Assembly: GCA_945906975.1 (NCBI GenBank)
Contig: CAMDRY010000247.1
Span: 1-5,409, forward strand
Source of the DNA: Bordetella parapertussis
GTDB taxonomy: Bacteria > Pseudomonadota > Gammaproteobacteria > Burkholderiales > SG8-39
Direction: 5' to 3'
DNA: 5,409 nt
Shown here: piece after piece, positions 1 through 5,409 of the stretch
Layout of the letters: every line of letters starts with the position of its first letter
Numbering within the stretch: the first letter of the stretch is position 1
Made by a program: the position numbers and the translations under genes
Notes under the pieces: generated by a model
What the model saw: only the letters and a program-made list of their open reading frames with translations
What the model was told of the DNA's origin: nothing
Database searches by the model: none

Positions 1-933
1 AGAACGCTGGATAATCTCCCTGAAACGCTTGAGCAGGCCCGCGGGCATGCCGATGCCGTCTAGCGTCTGGACACCAGCGGCGCGGCTCAACAGACGCATG
101 ACAATCGACTCGCCGTGCTGGGTTGGCATGGTCGAAATGCGTACATCAACCTGCTCGCCGCGCGCCTTGACATCGAAGCGGCCATCCTGCGGCAGTCGTT
201 TTTCGGAAATATCCAAGCCCGCCGTCAGTTTGACCCGCTGCACCAGGGCGGAGGAAATTTTCTTGTCCGCCTCTGTCTGGAGCTGCAGATTGCCGTCGAT
301 GCGAAAACGGATCCGCAGCGCCCCCTCCATTGGCTCGATGTGTATGTCGGAGGCCTTCACCTGGATCGCGTCTTCAAATACCGACTGCAGCAACTTGACG
401 ACCGGCGCATCCTCGGCGCCGGCGCTAAGCGCGCCAAAGTCAACCACCTCACCAAGGTCGTCCCCCAACTCGCGCGCCAGACTGGTGATTTCCTCGGTAC
501 GGCGGTAAACACGGTCAAAGGATTCGAGCAGGAGACTTTCACTAACGACCGCCAGTTCGATCTCGCGCTTGAGAATCCGGGTTATCTCGTCATAAGCAAA
601 CAGGTCGCTCGGGTCGGCCAGCGCGACAAGGTAACTCTGCGGCCGCTCCTCCAGCACCAGCGCGCGAAAGCGCCGCGCCTGTACTTCGGGCAGCCGGCGC
701 GCCACGGCGGCGTTGAAGGTGAATTGCTTGAGGTTGATAAAGGGAATATTGAGTTGGCGCGACAAGGCCTCGCTGATCTGGTCTTCGCTGACAAACGAAG
801 ACTCGACCAGCACGCGACCGAGCCGGCGCCCGCTGCGCTTTTGCAGCTCCAGCGCTTCGCGCAACTGCTCCTGCGAAATAGCCTTGACCTGCACAAGAAG
901 GTCACCGATGCGGATTTTTTCTGGTTTCGCCAT
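1..933 (-). CDS. mshE: MshE/GspE/PilB-family pilus extension ATPase, N-terminal part (cut by window edge)
   Basis: This is the N-terminal 311 residues of a cytoplasmic secretion/pilus ATPase; family members run to roughly 570 residues. Residues 8-31 and 37-60 form two 24-residue units of the MshEN c-di-GMP-binding type (R-I/L-G-x-x-L-V ... L/I-x-x-x-L-x-x-Q), separated by the usual 5-residue spacer. A linker follows, then the start of the ATPase core: ASDIHIEP at 194-201, LDISEKRLPQDGR around 240-252, and RIST..T.HGESIVMRLL around 265-282. These are the hallmarks of GspE/PilB ATPases. Walker A, the Asp box, Walker B and the tetracysteine motif would lie beyond position 1 and are not seen. The ATG at 933 puts the first motif eight residues in and has a purine-rich ribosome site upstream. 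The N-terminus resembles MshE of betaproteobacterial MSHA-like pili more than GspE, but PilB cannot be excluded. It lies 120 bp downstream of the pglL-like gene on the same strand, possibly co-transcribed. Confidence 0.85.
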   Translation of the reverse strand, partial: MAKPEKIRIGDLLVQVKAISQEQLREALELQKRSGRRLGRVLVESSFVSEDQISEALSRQLNIPFINLKQFTFNAAVARRLPEVQARRFRALVLEERPQSYLVALADPSDLFAYDEITRILKREIELAVVSESLLLESFDRVYRRTEEITSLARELGDDLGEVVDFGALSAGAEDAPVVKLLQSVFEDAIQVKASDIHIEPMEGALRIRFRIDGNLQLQTEADKKISSALVQRVKLTAGLDISEKRLPQDGRFDVKARGEQVDVRISTMPTQHGESIVMRLLSRAAGVQTLDGIGMPAGLLKRFREIIQRS

Positions 934-939
934 TGCCGA

Positions 940-950
940 CCTTACTCCCC
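940..950 (-). promoter_or_regulatory. Ribosome binding site of mshE
   Basis: Read on the minus strand, GGGGAG is followed by TAAGG before the ATG at 933. AAGG ends 6 bases before the ATG, a suitable Shine-Dalgarno spacing. This supports the chosen mshE start and contrasts with the weak signals before most other genes here. Confidence 0.55.
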
Positions 951-1053
951 TGAGCGTAGTGCTTAGCCACCGCCAACGCACGGCATCAGCACCATCAATA
1001 CCTCGAAAATACCCTGCTTTGCAATCGCACTGCAACGTCACTTGCACTCACCA

Positions 1054-2898
1054 TCAGGACTTTTCACCCTTTATGCTGCGCAAAACCATGCCCTCCAGCG
1101 CCGGAAAAGCGTCGGGGATGTCCTGCGATACCGCCCGCAATGCCGTCAAAAACAGTTCGGACTGGCCCGGGTACATCAACAGCGCACGGCGCAAGTAAAC
1201 CACCGCCCGTTCATTCTGCCCGTCCAGTGCAAGCAGTAACACATGTTTGTAAGCAACCGGCCAGATCGGCGCATAGCGCAGCGCCGTGCCGTTGAATTCC
1301 AGCTTGTCGGCCAGGTTGTTGCGATCGGGCAAAATCGCACCTGTCATCGCCAGGTCAATCGCCGGACGCAGCAGCAGGGCACGATCCATTTTGAACAAAA
1401 TATCCTGGTAGCCGAGAAAACTCGCCAGGTCGTCGCGCCGGATGCGCAAATAACTCTGGAACCAGTCCTCAAAACGGTTGTAGTTCTGCCAGGTCGCGCC
1501 CAGGATCAGCGCGCCCATCAGCAGCATGAGAGCGACCACCGCGCGCAACTTGGCGCCGAGCGCGGACGGAAAACCGTCCTTTTCCGTGAGGCCCATCAGC
1601 ACGGCGGCCGGGCCGAGAAAATGGGCATACCAAAGGGGAAATTCGACCATGCTGTGTATGGCCTCGACGCCCACGAGCGCAAACAACCACCACTCCGCCA
1701 ACTTGAATTCGACGCGCCGCGACCGCCAAGCCCAGGTTCCCACCGCCATCGCAACGCAAGCCGTGCCAAGCAAGCCTGTTTCGGCCAGCAGTTGCATAAC
1801 AATGCTGTGGGCGTGGCGCGACTGCCCGGGGAACACGCTATCGGCGAACAATTCGATGTGCAAAAAATAATTCCAGGCGTACTCGCCAAAACCCGCCCCC
1901 AGCAGCGGCGCATCGGCAAACATCAGCCACGCCTGCCGCCAAAACAACATGCGTATCGAAGGCTTGGCGTTTTCCGCATAAATGCTTTGCGAAGCCAGGC
2001 GCGAGCTGATCGTGTCCGGCGGCCCGGCCAAACCCACGAACCAGCCGCTCTGGTGGACAAAGACTTCCATGCACACCGACAACACCATCGCGCCGGCAAG
2101 CCAAAACAGCATTTTCCTTGCCGCAGGCGTGCGCGACAATGCGGCCCAAACGGCCGACAGCAGCACGAACCAGACGAGGTAAAGCCAGGCCGAGCGCGAA
2201 CTGGACAGCGATACACCGAGCAAGAGCAACGCACCGGCGAAAATGGCAAAACCGGCGGACAAGCGCCCGCGCTGCACCAGGTAGGCGAGGGAAGCGAGCG
2301 CGAGGCAAAGCAGGTTCGCAAACAGGTTGGCTTGATTGATGTTGCCGAAGGCGTGCTGGCCCTGCATCGCCGAGATTGCCTTGGGCAGGTCGCGCGCATC
2401 GATGAAATACTGCAACAGCCCGAACACGGCATTCAGCATGCCGGCCACCAGCAAGGCAAAAGCCAGCACCTCGCAAATGCGCTCCAGGCTGAGGCTGCGT
2501 CGCAATTCGCTACCCAGCCATAGCAGCATTGCCGCCCACAACACGTACAAGCCCCCCGTCACCGCCTGCTCGTAATAGGCCACCAGTTCGAGCTCAACCT
2601 GCAGGCCGAGCACGGCGGCGAACGCCAGCAGCCACAGCGCCGAGTGCGGAATGACCAGGCCCGCGCGCGGATGGGCAAGCAATATCGCCCCCACGGCGAG
2701 CAGGCCAAGCCCGATGGCCAGCCCTTCCTGATAGAAGGTCGGCAGGGGATACGCGTGGTGCGAGAGCAGGAAGGGCAGCGAGAACATCAGCGCGAGAAAA
2801 AACAGCGCCGCGTGGGCGGCAAGCGTGCCGCGCGCGGGAAACGACCTGATGTTTAACGAAATGATAAGCTGGCCTCTGCTTAAGCGGGTTCGAGCCAA
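1054..2898 (-). CDS. pglL: PglL/Wzy_C-family O-oligosaccharyltransferase (probable pilin glycosylation ligase)
   Basis: A polytopic inner-membrane protein of 614 residues if it starts at the TTG at 2898. Hydrophobic segments lie near residues 28-45, 57-75, 85-101, 113-129, 143-163, 190-207, 214-229, 236-254, 263-281, 368-389, 401-413 and 449-468. Family marks in order are: H-x-x-P-x-P-T-F-Y-x-E near 48-58; GNINQANLFANLL at 185-197; SSSRSAW at 232-238; PLLGAGFGEY at 331-340; the periplasmic-loop signature HAHS..MQLLAETGLLG at 362-378; and HSMVEFPLWYAHFLGP at 415-430. The last is typical of PglL rather than WaaL. The soluble C-terminal part (about 475-614) is helical and TPR-like. PglL enzymes move a lipid-linked glycan to Ser/Thr of pilins or other periplasmic proteins. 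Location beside mshE favours pilin as substrate, by inference. O-antigen ligase or polymerase activity remains possible. The start is uncertain: TTG lacks a Shine-Dalgarno site, and an in-frame stop lies at 2941-2943. Confidence 0.85.
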   Translation of the reverse strand: MARTRLSRGQLIISLNIRSFPARGTLAAHAALFFLALMFSLPFLLSHHAYPLPTFYQEGLAIGLGLLAVGAILLAHPRAGLVIPHSALWLLAFAAVLGLQVELELVAYYEQAVTGGLYVLWAAMLLWLGSELRRSLSLERICEVLAFALLVAGMLNAVFGLLQYFIDARDLPKAISAMQGQHAFGNINQANLFANLLCLALASLAYLVQRGRLSAGFAIFAGALLLLGVSLSSSRSAWLYLVWFVLLSAVWAALSRTPAARKMLFWLAGAMVLSVCMEVFVHQSGWFVGLAGPPDTISSRLASQSIYAENAKPSIRMLFWRQAWLMFADAPLLGAGFGEYAWNYFLHIELFADSVFPGQSRHAHSIVMQLLAETGLLGTACVAMAVGTWAWRSRRVEFKLAEWWLFALVGVEAIHSMVEFPLWYAHFLGPAAVLMGLTEKDGFPSALGAKLRAVVALMLLMGALILGATWQNYNRFEDWFQSYLRIRRDDLASFLGYQDILFKMDRALLLRPAIDLAMTGAILPDRNNLADKLEFNGTALRYAPIWPVAYKHVLLLALDGQNERAVVYLRRALLMYPGQSELFLTALRAVSQDIPDAFPALEGMVLRSIKGEKS

Positions 2899-2956
2899 GA
2901 ATACAGGCTGCGCTGTATCGTGCTCCGACTTCGCCCATTTTCACCGGCCCCACGCC

Positions 2957-3073
2957 ATGCCATTGCAAGCCCTCGCCGTCGACGCCTACGGCACCCTCTT
3001 CGACATTCACTCACAGCCTTGCCCAATTGCCCGCCCTGCTCACCTTAGCAACCGGGGTTTGCAGGTATCATGA
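2957..3073 (+). pseudogene. Truncated N-terminus of a type II 2-haloacid dehalogenase (HAD superfamily)
   Basis: A 38-codon frame from the ATG at 2957 to the TGA at 3071-3073. Its first 19 residues include LAVDAYGTLFDIHS, the motif I region of (S)-2-haloacid dehalogenases, with the presumed nucleophile at Asp9 and the usual DAYGTLFD-x-HS continuation. After His18-Ser19 the similarity stops: the remaining 19 residues (QPCPIARPAH...) do not look like the family, which normally continues for about 200 more residues. No HAD motifs II-IV can be found downstream, where the NUDIX gene begins at 3102. I infer a gene that lost everything after its first ~19 codons through deletion. No Shine-Dalgarno site precedes the ATG. 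A functional 38-residue peptide is possible but less likely. Recognition is by eye from a short but highly characteristic motif. Confidence 0.6.
3066..3071 (+). promoter_or_regulatory. Possible -10 box (TATCAT) upstream of the NUDIX gene
   Basis: TATCAT differs from TATAAT at one position and lies 30 bases before the GTG start at 3102. It would give a short leader of roughly 24 bases. The best -35 candidate, TTAGCA at 3045-3050, is weak and sits at a short spacing of 15. This remains a low-confidence call. Confidence 0.25.
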
Positions 3074-3101
3074 CGCCCTGCTCATTCATCAGACTGTAAT
3101 C

Positions 3102-3641
3102 GTGAACTTTTGCTCCAACTGCGGCGCCACTGTCGCGCTGAAAATTCCGCCCGGCGACAACCTGCCACGCCATGTCTGCGAGGCCTGCAACACCATCCAT
3201 TATCAGAACCCGCGCATGATCCTGGGCACCATTCCCGAATACGGCGACAAGATCATATTGTGCAAACGCGCCATAGAGCCGCGCTACGGCAAATGGACGC
3301 TGCCAGCGGGCTTCATGGAAAACGGCGAATCGACCGCAGAAGCGGCGCTGCGCGAAACACGCGAAGAAGCCAATGCCAATGTTGAACTGGGCGCGTTGTT
3401 TTCCATGTTGTCCGTGCCTCACGTCCACCAGGTGCACATTTTTTACCGCGCCACGCTGCTTGACCTTAACTTCGGTCCCGGCGAGGAAAGCCTGGAAGTG
3501 GCATTGTTCAGCGAAGCGGACATCCCCTGGTCGGAGCTCGCCTTTCGCACCATCTCGACCACATTGCAGCACTACTTTGATGACCGAAAAACAGGCCGCT
3601 TCGCGCTGCACTCCGGATCGATAGCGCCGCAACATCCCTGA
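3102..3641 (+). CDS. NUDIX hydrolase with N-terminal zinc ribbon
   Basis: A 179-residue cytosolic protein. The first 42 residues hold a zinc ribbon: Cys4-x2-Cys7 and Cys26-x2-Cys29, then a TIHYQNPR segment. The NUDIX fold follows, with ILCKRAIEPRYGKWTLPAGF at 52-71 and the NUDIX box at 70-92 (G70, E76, R84-E85, E88-E89). The conserved EE pair and Glu85, which bind the metal in this family, are present. The box departs from consensus at its end, with Asn91 for Gly and Ala92 for an aliphatic residue. NUDIX enzymes hydrolyse nucleoside diphosphates linked to another moiety. The substrate of this zinc-ribbon branch is not evident, and it lacks the SQPWPFPxS signature expected of NudC. GTG at 3102 is chosen because it yields MNFCSNCG, the usual beginning of the group; the frame extends upstream to a TTG at 3027 without family similarity. 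No Shine-Dalgarno site is visible before the GTG. Confidence 0.88.
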   Translation: MNFCSNCGATVALKIPPGDNLPRHVCEACNTIHYQNPRMILGTIPEYGDKIILCKRAIEPRYGKWTLPAGFMENGESTAEAALRETREEANANVELGALFSMLSVPHVHQVHIFYRATLLDLNFGPGEESLEVALFSEADIPWSELAFRTISTTLQHYFDDRKTGRFALHSGSIAPQHP

Positions 3642-3709
3642 CCGGCCGGCGCTGAGCTTCGCCAAGCGGATTTGAGCGCAAAGACCGACAGCACGCGCGC
3701 GTTTTGAAC

Positions 3710-3725
3710 AGGCCTTGCCAGGCCT
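3710..3725. other. Short hairpin in the NUDIX-aat gap
   Basis: The palindrome AGGCCT occurs twice with TGCC between, able to form a 6-bp stem and 4-base loop, followed by only two T. It is 70 bp after the NUDIX stop. It may be a weak stop for NUDIX transcription or chance. The rest of the 175-bp gap (3642-3816) shows a second small inverted repeat (TTGCC 3759-3763 with GGCAA 3772-3776) but no gene and no convincing promoter. Confidence 0.25.
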
Positions 3726-3816
3726 TTGGCCGTCGCGTGTTGCGTCAGGCGTGCAATATTGCCAAGAGCCCGGCAAGATGGCCAATGCCGAACGCCTACC
3801 TTCCTGAGCAAAGACC

Positions 3817-4521
3817 ATGATCCCCTGGCTGCAAGACGACGCCCCCTTCCCCGATATCGAGACCGCCCTTGCCGATCCGAACGGTCTGCTGGCGGCGGGC
3901 GACGATCTCAGCGCAGAACGCCTGCTGGCCGCCTACCGCCGCGGCATTTTCCCCTGGTTTTCCGCCGGCCAACCGGTACTGTGGTGGTCTCCGGCTCCGC
4001 GCATGGTCTTGTTCCCGGCCGAACTGAAGGTGTCGCGCTCGCTTGCCAAGGTACTGCGCAACAGCGCTTATGAGATTCGCTTTGACACGGTCTTCCAAGA
4101 CGTCATGCGCGCCTGCGCGGCGCCGCGCCCCGGCCAACACGGCACCTGGATTACCGACGACATGGTCAACGCCTACGCCAGGCTGCATTCCCTCGGCTAC
4201 GCCCATTCGGTGGAAACCTGGGTGGAGGGCGAACTCGCCGGCGGACTGTATGGGATCGCCATCGGCGGCATGTTTTACGGTGAATCCATGTTCATGCGCC
4301 GTCGCGATGCCTCCAAAATAGCGCTGGTGCAACTGGTGCGCCAGCTTGCCACGCGCGGCTTTGGCATGATCGACTGCCAGATGCGCACCGGCCACCTCGC
4401 TTCACTCGGCGGCCGCGAAATTCCCCGGACAGAATTTTCACAACGGCTGGCGGAGTTGATAAACTACCCGCTCCCGACCGGCAACTGGACCGCAAGCAAA
4501 CGCATCGATGTCGCAGCTTAA
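3817..4521 (+). CDS. aat: Leucyl/phenylalanyl-tRNA--protein transferase
   Basis: A cytosolic enzyme (EC 2.3.2.6) that moves Leu or Phe from its tRNA to proteins beginning with Lys or Arg, creating primary N-degrons for ClpS-ClpAP. At 234 residues it has the usual family length. Motifs in order are: [12 protein letters not shown] at 21-32; [20 protein letters not shown] at 40-59; PRMVLFP at 61-67; GTWIT at 109-113; [18 protein letters not shown] at 142-159; ASK at 165-167; and [19 protein letters not shown] at 186-204. Asp186, Gln188 and Glu156 fall at the positions I recall for the active site of the E. coli enzyme. Met160 stands where Ser is common after GESMF. The ATG at 3817 gives the standard MIPWL start, although its Shine-Dalgarno site is poor. 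It overlaps bpt by 14 bases, so the two are almost certainly co-transcribed and probably translationally coupled. Confidence 0.96.
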   Translation: MIPWLQDDAPFPDIETALADPNGLLAAGDDLSAERLLAAYRRGIFPWFSAGQPVLWWSPAPRMVLFPAELKVSRSLAKVLRNSAYEIRFDTVFQDVMRACAAPRPGQHGTWITDDMVNAYARLHSLGYAHSVETWVEGELAGGLYGIAIGGMFYGESMFMRRRDASKIALVQLVRQLATRGFGMIDCQMRTGHLASLGGREIPRTEFSQRLAELINYPLPTGNWTASKRIDVAA

Positions 4522-5248
4522 CGACCTCCCCGACGCCGTACTGCAGTTCTACGTCACGGCGCCCTACCCCTGCAGCTACCTGCAGGGGAAAATGGCCCGC
4601 TCGCAGGTCGCCACCCCAAGCCACCTGATCAGCTCCGAGCTTTACGGCGACCTGGTGCGACTCGGCTTTCGCCGCAGCGGCATCTTCACCTACCGCCCCT
4701 ATTGCGACGCCTGCCGCGCCTGCGTGCCGGTGCGCCTGCCCGTCGCAAAATTCAACATGGCACGCCACCAGAAGCGCGCCATGGCAAAGCACCGGCATCT
4801 CGAGGCAAGCAGCCAGGGGCTGCGCTTTCGCATCGAGCACTACAACCTTTACCTGCGCTACCAGGCGCAGCGCCACGCCGGCGGCGGCATGGACCAGGAC
4901 AGCCGCGACCAATATTCGCACTTCCTGCTGCAAAGCCGCGTCAACACCCGCCTCATCGAGTTTCGCGACGAAGGCCGGCTGGTCATGGTGAGCATCGTCG
5001 ACTTTCTCCCCGACGGCATCTCCTCGGTCTATACCTTCTTTGACCCGGAAATCAGCGGCGCGAGCCTGGGCACCTACAACATCCTGTGGCAGATCGAGCA
5101 ATGCCGCAGCCTCGGCCTGCCCTATCTCTACCTTGGTTACTGGATCGCCGAGAGCCGCAAAATGGCCTACAAGGCGCGCTTCAAACCCATAGTGGGTCTG
5201 GTCAACGGCAGCTGGGCGCAGCTCAACACCGGCTCCGCTAAGACCTGA
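4508..5248 (+). CDS. bpt: Aspartate/glutamate leucyltransferase (bacterial ATE-family protein transferase)
   Basis: A cytosolic enzyme of 246 residues, the normal family length, expected to transfer Leu from tRNA to N-terminal Asp or Glu (EC 2.3.2.29) and so feed ClpS-ClpAP. The ATE N-domain has YPCSYL at 20-25, an Ala-Arg pair at 30-31, and the cysteine motif YRP-x-C-x2-C-x2-CVPVR at 62-76 (Cys66, Cys69, Cys72), with Cys22 also present. The C-domain, a GNAT-like fold, shows SSVYTFFDP at 172-180, [11 protein letters not shown] at 186-196, [12 protein letters not shown] at 202-213 and MAYKARFKP at 219-227. Bacterial members of this family were long labelled arginyltransferases (ate); the leucyl activity is assigned from family knowledge, not from a residue seen here. 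The ATG at 4508 lies inside the end of aat and has only a weak ribosome site, in keeping with coupling to aat translation. Confidence 0.95.
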   Translation: MSQLNDLPDAVLQFYVTAPYPCSYLQGKMARSQVATPSHLISSELYGDLVRLGFRRSGIFTYRPYCDACRACVPVRLPVAKFNMARHQKRAMAKHRHLEASSQGLRFRIEHYNLYLRYQAQRHAGGGMDQDSRDQYSHFLLQSRVNTRLIEFRDEGRLVMVSIVDFLPDGISSVYTFFDPEISGASLGTYNILWQIEQCRSLGLPYLYLGYWIAESRKMAYKARFKPIVGLVNGSWAQLNTGSAKT

Positions 5249-5267
5249 GCAAACAAGAAGCAACCCG

Positions 5268-5299
5268 CCGGTAAGCAGCCGGCCGACAGGCTGCGCCGG
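5268..5299. terminator. Hairpin after bpt, possible weak terminator
   Basis: GCAGCC (5275-5280) pairs with GGCTGC (5289-5294) around an 8-base loop. The stem can be extended by CCGG (5268-5271) with CCGG (5296-5299) across an internal loop of TAA against G. It starts 19 bases after the bpt stop. No T-run follows, so it is not a classic intrinsic terminator. It may slow or protect the bpt transcript end, or be chance in GC-rich DNA. Confidence 0.35.
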
Positions 5300-5315
5300 A
5301 ACACAGCAGCGCCTC

Positions 5316-5324
5316 TGTTAAAAT
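5316..5324 (+). promoter_or_regulatory. Possible extended -10 promoter of pyrD
   Basis: TGTTAAAAT matches the extended -10 form TG-n-TAnAAT, with one mismatch in the hexamer (TAAAAT). There is no recognisable -35 hexamer at the usual distance, which an extended -10 can tolerate. The hexamer ends 7 bases before the pyrD ATG, so a transcript from here would begin at or next to the start codon. Confidence 0.35.
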
Positions 5325-5331
5325 CACCACC

Positions 5332-5409
5332 ATGTACAGCCTGCTGCGTCCCCTCCTGTTTAAACTCGACCCTGAAGATGCCCACAGCGCTGCCATGCTG
5401 GGCCTCGAT
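5332..5409 (+). CDS. pyrD: Dihydroorotate dehydrogenase, class 2 (quinone), first 26 codons only
   Basis: The visible N-terminus, MYSLLRPLLFKLDPEDAH followed by SAAMLGLD, matches the membrane-associating helical segment that starts class 2 dihydroorotate dehydrogenases (MYxLLRPLLFxLDPExAH). These FMN enzymes sit on the inner face of the cytoplasmic membrane and oxidise dihydroorotate to orotate with quinone as acceptor, the fourth step of pyrimidine synthesis. The FMN domain and catalytic Ser lie beyond the window, so integrity cannot be judged. The ATG at 5332 is set by the family's MY start. No Shine-Dalgarno site is seen in the preceding ACCACC. The gene is 83 bp behind bpt on the same strand but may have its own promoter. 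Confidence 0.9.
   Translation, partial: MYSLLRPLLFKLDPEDAHSAAMLGLD

Noticed and set aside
115..966. A 283-codon plus-strand frame opposite mshE
   Set aside because: It mirrors the MshE coding frame and shows no family motif; the minus strand encodes MshEN units and GspE-type signatures.
1019..1035. Inverted repeat TTGCA-N7-TGCAA between pglL and mshE
   Set aside because: The stem is only 5 bp with no T-run on either strand; too weak to call a terminator or operator.
963..1053. Search for a small gene in the 120-bp pglL-mshE spacer
   Set aside because: Only a ten-codon minus-strand frame (MVLMPCVGGG) ending in TAA was found; it has no support as a gene.
1243..2523. A 426-codon open frame on the plus strand opposite pglL
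   Set aside because: Its protein is rich in Gln, Arg, His and Ala with no recognisable motif or membrane segment, as expected for an antisense frame in GC-rich DNA. The minus strand carries clear PglL motifs across the same bases.
3027..3101. Upstream extension of the NUDIX gene to the TTG at 3027
   Set aside because: The added 25 residues do not resemble the family N-terminus, and MNFCSNCG at 3102 matches the usual beginning of zinc-ribbon NUDIX proteins.
3045..3818. A 257-codon minus-strand frame across the NUDIX gene and the following gap
   Set aside because: It is antisense to a recognisable NUDIX protein and its composition is typical of a shadow frame; no motif supports it.
4292..5263. 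A 323-codon minus-strand frame opposite the end of aat and bpt
   Set aside because: Val/Ala/Gly-rich shadow of strongly conserved transferase genes, with no domain signature of its own.
1..5409. CRISPR arrays, tRNA or rRNA genes, insertion sequences, phage genes, toxin-antitoxin pairs
   Set aside because: No regularly spaced repeats, cloverleaf-like segments, transposase motifs or paired small toxin-like frames were seen in the sequence.

Overview
The window looks like chromosomal DNA of a betaproteobacterium. The evidence is the GC-rich coding, an MshE-type pilus ATPase, a PglL-type ligase, the adjacent pair of N-degron aminoacyl transferases (aat then bpt) and a class 2 (quinone-linked) pyrD directly after them. 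The exact order or family cannot be fixed from this sequence. A member of the Nitrosomonadales or Rhodocyclales would fit, by recollection of similar proteins only.

Layout. Positions 1-2898 are on the minus strand. A polytopic PglL/Wzy_C-family O-oligosaccharyltransferase (2898 to 1054) is followed, 120 bp downstream, by the N-terminal 311 codons of a GspE/PilB-family ATPase of MshE type (933 to 1), cut by the window edge before its Walker A motif. Positions 2899-3101 separate the two strands. They contain a truncated N-terminus of a type II 2-haloacid dehalogenase (HAD) gene on the plus strand. Positions 3102-5409 are all plus strand: a zinc-ribbon NUDIX hydrolase, a 175-bp gap without a supported gene, aat, bpt (overlapping aat by 14 bp), an 83-bp spacer with a hairpin and a possible extended -10 element, and the first 26 codons of pyrD.

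Function. The left half suggests a type IV pilus of MSHA type whose extension motor carries c-di-GMP-binding MshEN motifs, next to an enzyme that may glycosylate the pilin. The aat-bpt pair supplies both bacterial leucyl-transfer branches of the N-degron pathway: Aat acts on N-terminal Lys/Arg and Bpt on N-terminal Asp/Glu. Both produce substrates for ClpS-ClpAP. PyrD belongs to pyrimidine synthesis and is probably only a neighbour.

I see no clearly new multi-gene system. The most unusual items are the HAD gene relic and the compact arrangement of short reading frames before the NUDIX gene, the uncertain start of the PglL-family gene, and the pairing of pglL with mshE.
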